A DNA stretch of 64,000 nt, from the NCBI GenBank assembly GCA_900103495.1, contig FMWZ01000020.1:1-64000 (forward strand). Reading direction: 5' to 3'. This stretch comes from Lachnospiraceae bacterium G11. GTDB lineage: Bacteria > Bacillota > Clostridia > Lachnospirales > Lachnospiraceae. A program made the position numbers and the translations under genes. The notes under the pieces are model-generated. The model did no database searches. It was not told the origin of the DNA and was given only the letters and a program-made list of their open reading frames with translations. Positions 59,184 through 64,000 of the stretch are shown here, in pieces (within the stretch, counting starts at the first letter, position 1; each line of letters opens with the position of its first letter).

Positions 59184-60125
59184 ATGAAGTATATTAAAGA
59201 TTTTCACGATGGAGACAGAATTAACGATATCTACCTTTGCAAGCATAAGCAGTCCGCAGTGACCAAAACCGGAAAGCCTTATGACAATGTAATCTTGCAG
59301 GACAAGACCGGTGCAATCGATGCAAAGATCTGGGAGCCCAACAGTGCAGGAATAGAAGATTTCGATGTTCTTGACTATGTGGACATTACCGGAGAGGTAT
59401 CTGTTTTTAACGGAGCGCTTCAGCTTAGCATAAAGAGAGTCAGAAAGTGTCGCGAGGGAGAATATGACCCAAGGGAGTACCTTCCTGTAAGTAAATATCC
59501 CATCGATGAAATGTTTGACCAGCTTTTGTCTCTTGTGGATTCCATTGAGAACGACTATCTTAAGAAGCTTCTTAATAAGTTCTTCAGAGAGGACGAAGAT
59601 TTTATAAAGAAATTCAAGAATTCATCAGCAGCCAAGTCTGTTCATCACGGCTTTGTGGGAGGACTTCTTGAACATACATTAAGTGTTACCAAGCTTTGCA
59701 ACTACTATTGCAAGCACTACCCAATTCTTAAGAGAGATTTGCTCCTTTCGGCTGCGATGCTTCATGATATTGCCAAAACCAGAGAACTCTCCGCTTTTCC
59801 CGTAAATGATTATACGGACGAGGGAAATTTCCTGGGACACATTGTTATGGGCGTTGAGATGGTAGGGGAGAAAATAAGACAGATTGACGGTTTCCCCTCT
59901 CTTCTTGAGGCTGAAATCAAACACTGCATTGTGTCACATCATGGTGAGTATGAGTATGGCTCACCCAAGAAACCTGCAATCATTGAGGCAGTGGCCCTTA
60001 ACTACGCGGACGATATTGACGCCAAGATGGAAACCTTTAAGGAGATGCTTGAGGGAACAACCGAAACAGGCTGGCTCGGCTTCAACAGATTATTTGATTC
60101 TAACGTAAGAGGAACTGTCATTTAG
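59184..60125 (+). CDS. yhaM: YhaM-type 3'-5' exoribonuclease (OB-fold + HD domain)
   Basis: 313 residues. The N-terminal OB-fold (about 10-95: SAVTKTGKPYDNVILQDKTG, VDITGEVSVFNGALQL) binds nucleic acid. The HD domain (about 150-290) has His in VHHGFVGGLLEHT, the HD pair in AAMLHDIAK and later His in IVMGVEM and CIVSHHG. Acts in RNA decay. Same operon as the response regulator (21-nt gap). Confidence 0.92.
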   Translation: MKYIKDFHDGDRINDIYLCKHKQSAVTKTGKPYDNVILQDKTGAIDAKIWEPNSAGIEDFDVLDYVDITGEVSVFNGALQLSIKRVRKCREGEYDPREYLPVSKYPIDEMFDQLLSLVDSIENDYLKKLLNKFFREDEDFIKKFKNSSAAKSVHHGFVGGLLEHTLSVTKLCNYYCKHYPILKRDLLLSAAMLHDIAKTRELSAFPVNDYTDEGNFLGHIVMGVEMVGEKIRQIDGFPSLLEAEIKHCIVSHHGEYEYGSPKKPAIIEAVALNYADDIDAKMETFKEMLEGTTETGWLGFNRLFDSNVRGTVI

Positions 60126-60133
60126 GTAGGAAA

Positions 60134-61585
60134 ATGGATTATAAGAAGAATGACCTGGCAGAAGTCACCATTACCGATATAGGCAATGACGGAGAGGGAA
60201 TCGGCAAGATAGACGGATATACTCTCTTTATTAAAGATGCGGTAATAGGCGATACAGTTTCTGCCAAGATAATGAAAGCCAAAAAGAATTATGCCTATGC
60301 ACACTTGGAGAAGGTTTTGAAACCTTCTCCTTTTCGTGTTGATGCGCCCTGTCCTGTGGCAAGACAGTGCGGCGGGTGTCAGATACAGAACCTTGCCTAT
60401 GAGAAGCAGCTTGAGTATAAGTTTAACAAGGTTAAGAACGATTTACTGAGAATCGGTGGTTTTTCACAGGAGGAAGTGGCAGCAGTCATGGAGCCCATCG
60501 TGGGTATGGACGAGCCCTTCCGATACAGAAATAAGGCTCAGTTTCCGGTGGGATGCGACAGGGAGGGGAATCTGATTTCCGGTTTCTATGCGGGAAGAAC
60601 CCACAGTATTATTCCTGTTAAAGATTGTCTTTTGGGCGTTGAGGAGAACAAGGAAATACTTGAAGCCGTGCTTTCCTATATGAGAGAGTGCAAGGTCTCT
60701 CCATATGATGAGGCTACCGGTAAGGGAATCGTAAGGCACGTTCTTATCAGGAAGGGCTTTAGCTCTGAGGAACTGATGGTTTGCCTTATCATTAATGCTG
60801 ATAAGCTTCCACATCAGGAAACGCTTGTGGAGAAGCTTCAGAATATAAAGAACATAGTCAGCGTTTCCGTGAACATAAATAAAGAGAAAACCAATGTAAT
60901 CCTTGGCAAAGAAACCAGGACTATTTTCGGCTTAAAGACAATTGAGGATACTTTGTGGGAAGTGGATCCCTCCACATTTAAGGAAACCGAGGAGGGAGTT
61001 ACTTACAGTATTTCTCCAAAGTCTTTCTACCAGGTTAACCCTGTTCAGACCCAAAAATTGTATTCTCTTGCCCTGTCTTACGCGGGGCTTACCGGGAAGG
61101 AATCGGTTTGGGATTTGTATTGTGGAATAGGCACCATATCTCTTTTCATGGCACCTCATGCCAAGAAGGTATACGGAGTTGAGATAGTACCTGAAGCTAT
61201 AGCCGATGCTAAGAAGAATGCTGAGATAAACGGTTTCGATAACACTGAGTTCTATGTCGGGAAAGCGGAAGAAGTACTTCCCAAATTCTATGAGAATCCT
61301 TCAGATAAGGATATGACTCACCCAGATGTAATTGTGGTGGACCCTCCGAGAAAGGGCTGCGATGAAGTATGCCTTAATACAATGCTTCAGATGAAACCTG
61401 AGCGAATTGTCTACGTAAGCTGCGATCCTGCCACCCTTGCCAGGGACCTTCGAATCCTTGTGGATGGCGGCTATGAATTGAAGAAAGTTCGCCCGGTGGA
61501 CCAGTTTCCACATACAATTCATACGGAAGTCTGTTGTTTGCTTGAGAGGTTAAGATCGGCAATTATTTGTACTATGAGATTGTGA
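60134..61585 (+). CDS. rlmD: 23S rRNA (uracil-5-)-methyltransferase RlmD
   Basis: 483 residues: TRAM domain (about 1-60), iron-sulfur cysteines in CPVARQCGGCQ and a later Cys in VKDCLLG, AdoMet site VWDLYCGIGTISLF, and catalytic Cys in YVSCDPATLARDL with VDPPRKGC. The last residues after CCLLERLRSA (IICTMRL) look replaced: a second copy of that segment lies 1.37 kb downstream with a different, longer tail. The enzyme core is intact. Confidence 0.93.
   Translation: MDYKKNDLAEVTITDIGNDGEGIGKIDGYTLFIKDAVIGDTVSAKIMKAKKNYAYAHLEKVLKPSPFRVDAPCPVARQCGGCQIQNLAYEKQLEYKFNKVKNDLLRIGGFSQEEVAAVMEPIVGMDEPFRYRNKAQFPVGCDREGNLISGFYAGRTHSIIPVKDCLLGVEENKEILEAVLSYMRECKVSPYDEATGKGIVRHVLIRKGFSSEELMVCLIINADKLPHQETLVEKLQNIKNIVSVSVNINKEKTNVILGKETRTIFGLKTIEDTLWEVDPSTFKETEEGVTYSISPKSFYQVNPVQTQKLYSLALSYAGLTGKESVWDLYCGIGTISLFMAPHAKKVYGVEIVPEAIADAKKNAEINGFDNTEFYVGKAEEVLPKFYENPSDKDMTHPDVIVVDPPRKGCDEVCLNTMLQMKPERIVYVSCDPATLARDLRILVDGGYELKKVRPVDQFPHTIHTEVCCLLERLRSAIICTMRL
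61526..61562 (+). repeat. Direct repeat copy A at the 3' end of rlmD
   Basis: 37 bp encoding EVCCLLERLRSA; 31 of 37 bases match copy B at 62899-62935 in the same orientation. The repeats bracket the regulator/acetyltransferase cassette. Confidence 0.8.
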
Positions 61586-61596
61586 TTTGAAGGTGT

Positions 61597-61620
61597 GCAA
61601 CTTATAGTTGCGAGAATCGC
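61597..61620 (+). other. Twin small hairpins after rlmD
   Basis: GCAACT-TAT-AGTTGC (61597-61611) and GCGA-GAA-TCGC (61610-61620) sit in the 143-bp gap before the XRE gene. No T-run follows; function unknown. Confidence 0.3.
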
Positions 61621-61728
61621 AGAAAGAGCGCTTCCTGGTTGGTGGAGAGGTTTGCATATATCAGGTAATCTATATTTGCAACGCGGGGCAATAATAAAAA
61701 GCAAGTATAGATGAAAAGGAGAATCAAA

Positions 61729-62397
61729 ATGAGTTTTGGAAAAAACCTTCAGTATTTACGCCAGCTTAGTAAAAACATGACACAGGAAGCTCTTGCGGAA
61801 AAGTTAAACGTAAGCCGCCAGACAATCTCAAAATGGGAAATGGATGCAGCAAATCCGGAAATGGACAAGGCACTGGAAATATGCAGGATATTTAACTGCT
61901 CTCTGGATAATCTTTTCAGGGAGGAGATGGACGAGCGCAGTGATGAATATTCAAACCTGCGGGTAGAGGAAGTCGCCGGTTTTTGCTACATAGAGCATAC
62001 GGTGATCAGCACGGATCCTGAGAGTGATGCAATCAGCCGGATGTATAAGATCGCAAAAGAAAACGGCTTTGAAAACCCGAGGGTAATCGGATGGGACTTT
62101 CCGAATCTTTCCCAGGAGCAGGTGAATGTCTTTAATATGCATGGATATACAGCTGCGCTGATACTGCCTAAAGGGTTGAAGCTGGAAGGGATGAATGTCA
62201 AAGAACAGTCTGCTCATAAATATGTTGCGATTCATATAGACAGACCGTTTGATAATCCATTCGTTACAATACCGGGAGCATATCACACCCTGTTTGATTT
62301 TATGAGGACGAACGGTTTGGAACGTGTTGATAATGGAGTGATCCCCTGTTTTGAAACGGACGGAGAGAGCATGGACGTTTATATTGCATGTAAGTGA
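61729..62397 (+). CDS. XRE-family regulator with GyrI-like effector domain
   Basis: 222 residues from ATG 61729, with AAGGAG 7 nt upstream; the earlier ATG at 61711 would bury that site. The N-terminal HTH reads MTQEALAEKLNVSRQTISKWE (key residues Q, V-S-R-Q, W-E). Residues 75-222 resemble a GyrI-like small-molecule-binding domain (CYIEHTVISTD, HKYVAIHI, GAYHTLFDFM). It precedes an acetyltransferase by 10 nt, a typical resistance or stress cassette layout. Confidence 0.85.
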   Translation: MSFGKNLQYLRQLSKNMTQEALAEKLNVSRQTISKWEMDAANPEMDKALEICRIFNCSLDNLFREEMDERSDEYSNLRVEEVAGFCYIEHTVISTDPESDAISRMYKIAKENGFENPRVIGWDFPNLSQEQVNVFNMHGYTAALILPKGLKLEGMNVKEQSAHKYVAIHIDRPFDNPFVTIPGAYHTLFDFMRTNGLERVDNGVIPCFETDGESMDVYIACK

Positions 62398-62407
62398 GGC
62401 GTGGCCT

Positions 62408-62854
62408 ATGAGTTTACAGTTATTGAAGGCAGGCACTTCTGATGCGCTTACATTGAATGGAATATCGAAGCGTGCGTTTGACAGTGATATTTTAGTCGGG
62501 GCACCATCACCGGGTGGCCCACCCGGATATATGTCATTGCCGTTTCATATGAAAATGGCCAGGCAGGGGCATCTGTATAAACTGACAGATGAAGGCCTGA
62601 TTGTCGGCGGGGCTATTCTTTTTCTCAAAAATGATGTTTTGAATGTTGGCAGGATATTTATTGCGCCGGAACATTTCCGAAAAGGATATGGGATTTTTAT
62701 GATGCATGAAGTGGAGAACATGTTCCCGGAAGTAAAAGAGTTTACGCTTGATACCCCTGTTTGGAATGCCAGGACAAACAATTTTTATTCTAAGCTTGGC
62801 TATAAAGAAATAAAGCGAGATAAGGAGTTTGTGTTTTATTCAAAACATCGCTGA
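62408..62854 (+). CDS. GNAT family N-acetyltransferase
   Basis: 148 residues from ATG 62408; the frame is open further upstream in the XRE gene. The acetyl-CoA motif is GRIFIAPEHFRKGYGIFMMHEVE (RKGYGI loop) followed by WNARTNNFYSKLGYKE. It forms a pair with the XRE/GyrI-like regulator. Its stop overlaps the next small frame as TGATG. Substrate unknown. Confidence 0.87.
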   Translation: MSLQLLKAGTSDALTLNGISKRAFDSDILVGAPSPGGPPGYMSLPFHMKMARQGHLYKLTDEGLIVGGAILFLKNDVLNVGRIFIAPEHFRKGYGIFMMHEVENMFPEVKEFTLDTPVWNARTNNFYSKLGYKEIKRDKEFVFYSKHR

Positions 62855-63012
62855 TGCCTGCTCTCGAGAAAAAGTGGTTAATCAACGAAACTACTGTCGA
62901 AGTCTGTTGTTTACTTGAACAATTAAGATCAGCAAAGGAGCATATCGAGATCACAATCGATGCGGAGGATTACTATAGGATCAAGGATTCTGAGAAGAAA
63001 CAGGATGAGTAA
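62854..63012 (+). pseudogene. Small frame carrying a second copy of the rlmD C-terminal segment
   Basis: 52 codons starting at the ATG that overlaps the acetyltransferase stop. It contains EVCCLLEQLRSA, almost identical to the end of rlmD, then continues KEHIEITIDAEDYYRIKD and ends in charged residues. Best read as a displaced methyltransferase tail, although the overlapping start could allow translation. Confidence 0.6.
62899..62935 (+). repeat. Direct repeat copy B
   Basis: 37-bp partner of 61526-61562 (31/37 identity). Encodes EVCCLLEQLRSA in frame with a longer tail. Confidence 0.8.
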
Positions 63013-63103
63013 GTAATAGGTCCATTATATTCCGCCCACGCATTGCGAACTGCTGGTGATTGTGGTATATTCTAATCATAAACACGCAATGCGAGGTAAC
63101 GAT

Positions 63104-63829
63104 ATGGATATAGCAAGATCGATAAAAGAACTGAGAGAAAGTACAGGGATGTCACGCAAGGAGTTTTCAGAGCATACGGGCATCCCTGTTCGTACATTGG
63201 AAGACTGGGAAGCGGGGCGGAGGACTCCACCGGAATATATCCCGAGATTATTGGCATATCAGATAAAATTTGAGGGGATATTCGTTGCAAAAAATGAAGT
63301 AAAAGAAAAGCGAAATGTATCGGTAATACAAGATGCGGATGGTAATAAGATTGTTGTAATAAATGATATAGTTTTTAAGGGAAAACGTTCCATTGCATGG
63401 GAGGATGTTGAAAAATATCTGAAACGTTATGTGGGAGATATTTATCCCATAGCAGAGGATAACGAGATGATCTATATCGGGTCAGAACTTCCGAGTGAAT
63501 ATGCCGGTTCGGTTTACACCAAAAAGCTAAAAGGAGCAGATGCAAAAGCAAAAGCAAATGCTGCTCAGGCAATTCCGGAAATGATTGAGATTGCAACAAA
63601 TGGTGTTTTTGAAGTAAATCGCAAGGCTAAGCATGGCAGAGATGCAAAAAATGGGTGGTATCGATATGATACAAGGTTTGCTCTGCCTGTATACGGAGAT
63701 GATGGAAATATTGAGAGATACAACATCTTTCGGGGAAGGCTTTTAATCAGACATGCTTCAAGTGGGAAGAAATATCTTTATGATATTTTGGAAATAAAAA
63801 AAGAAACAGGCAAGTCCTGTCAGACCTAA
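63104..63829 (+). CDS. XRE-type HTH protein with mobile-element-type C-terminal domain
   Basis: 241 residues from ATG 63104 (GAGG 7 nt upstream); the frame is open from 63056. The HTH is SIKELRESTGMSRKEFSEHTGIPVRTLEDWEAGRRTPP. After a linker, residues 85-235 have the pattern WEDVEKYLKRYVGDIYPIA, EYAGSVYTKKLKGADAKAKANAAQ and GWYRYDTRFALPVYGD, which I recall from proteins of phages and conjugative elements in Lachnospiraceae (large polyvalent-protein-associated or BECR-like domains). Exact role unknown; possibly toxin-like. Confidence 0.7.
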   Translation: MDIARSIKELRESTGMSRKEFSEHTGIPVRTLEDWEAGRRTPPEYIPRLLAYQIKFEGIFVAKNEVKEKRNVSVIQDADGNKIVVINDIVFKGKRSIAWEDVEKYLKRYVGDIYPIAEDNEMIYIGSELPSEYAGSVYTKKLKGADAKAKANAAQAIPEMIEIATNGVFEVNRKAKHGRDAKNGWYRYDTRFALPVYGDDGNIERYNIFRGRLLIRHASSGKKYLYDILEIKKETGKSCQT

Positions 63830-63839
63830 GTCCTACCCG

Positions 63840-63968
63840 GTGAAAACCCATTTCTTAGTTAGAAAGATACCAAAAAAAGAGGGATTTGTCAAATTACAGG
63901 ATGCATATTCGTTTGATCCGAGAAATAGAGAAGTATGGGATGTTAATCAGAAAGCAACTTTAATGTGA
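63840..63968 (+). pseudogene. Possible gene remnant
   Basis: 42 open codons from GTG 63840 (LVRKIPKKEGFVKLQDAY...) with no ribosome site. The sequence looks protein-like but is unrecognised and short. AAGTCCT occurs just before it at 63812 and 63828, suggesting local rearrangement. Confidence 0.25.
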
Positions 63969-63977
63969 GGTTTTTGT

Positions 63978-64000
63978 ATGGTACGAGAAGTCGTAAAAGA
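63978..64000 (+). CDS. Start of a gene cut by the window edge (possibly peptide deformylase)
   Basis: ATG 63978 follows GTGAGG at 8-9 nt. Only MVREVVK is visible. Clostridial peptide deformylases often begin this way, but seven residues are not enough for a firm call. Confidence 0.35.

Overview
The window looks like chromosome of an anaerobic, fibre-degrading Clostridia species, most likely Lachnospiraceae of the Butyrivibrio/Pseudobutyrivibrio kind. This is inferred from gene content: a GH9 cellulase lipoprotein, a GH5 glycosidase with a GPH sugar symporter, an LplB/YtcP-type sugar importer without its own ATPase, a stand-alone glycyl-radical (GrcA-like) protein, a superoxide reductase/rubrerythrin operon, MutS2, a YtrA-type GntR/ABC locus and SigD-like flagellar signals. 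Base composition is moderate and even, with purine-rich AGGAGG ribosome sites.

Layout. 1-320 is the 3' end of a group II intron (maturase C-terminus, domains V and VI). 402-3872 (-) is a sugar ABC importer operon. 4132-7721 (-) is an asymmetric heterodimeric ABC exporter. 7880-10294 holds grcA (-) divergent from dfx-trxA-rbr-crp (+), with two Crp/Fnr-type palindromes placed at -41.5 of each promoter. 10375-14544 carries an L,D-transpeptidase and a MoxR/VWA pair. 14659-17316 is a Ni/Co ECF importer, followed by small enzymes to 18944. 18984-22338 (-) holds an alkyltransferase fusion, an LRR protein and the GH9 cellulase. 22414-24143 (+) has two acetyltransferase domains and free-methionine-sulfoxide reductase. 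24130-27618 is the GH5/GPH operon with its divergent MerR regulator. 27623-27928 is a striking 52-bp tandem array. pgi and a metabolic run (aldo/keto reductase, Met-gamma-lyase-like protein, pnuC, serine hydrolase) reach 34664. 34724-37396 (-) is a YtrA-type ABC operon, then an M42 peptidase and a FliD-like protein under a sigma-28-like promoter.

Two tRNA-Gly genes (TCC, GCC) at 40188-40353 are followed by a 120-nt structured element and a leader-peptide/hairpin region before a CD3324-like gene. 41404-45840 holds nucleotide and signalling enzymes, an LiaF-like protein and a LytTR regulator. aroA, an AIR-synthase-like protein, an Lrp/aminotransferase pair, YhfC, and a membrane-anchored MerR follow. 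52776-61585 (+) is a long run: trmL, an HtrA-fold pseudoprotease, histidine kinase, mutS2, response regulator, yhaM-like nuclease and rlmD. The right end (61526-64000) looks accessory: a regulator/acetyltransferase cassette bounded by copies of an rlmD 3'-terminal segment, then an XRE protein with a domain typical of mobile elements.

The most interesting unexplained signals are the 52-bp stem-loop array beside the MerR gene, the 120-nt branched element after the tRNA genes, the 9-codon leader with mutually exclusive hairpins, the long palindrome covering the -10 and ribosome site of the ECF importer, and a recurring pattern of leaderless or near-leaderless promoters. All functional statements are read from sequence and family knowledge; no database search was run.
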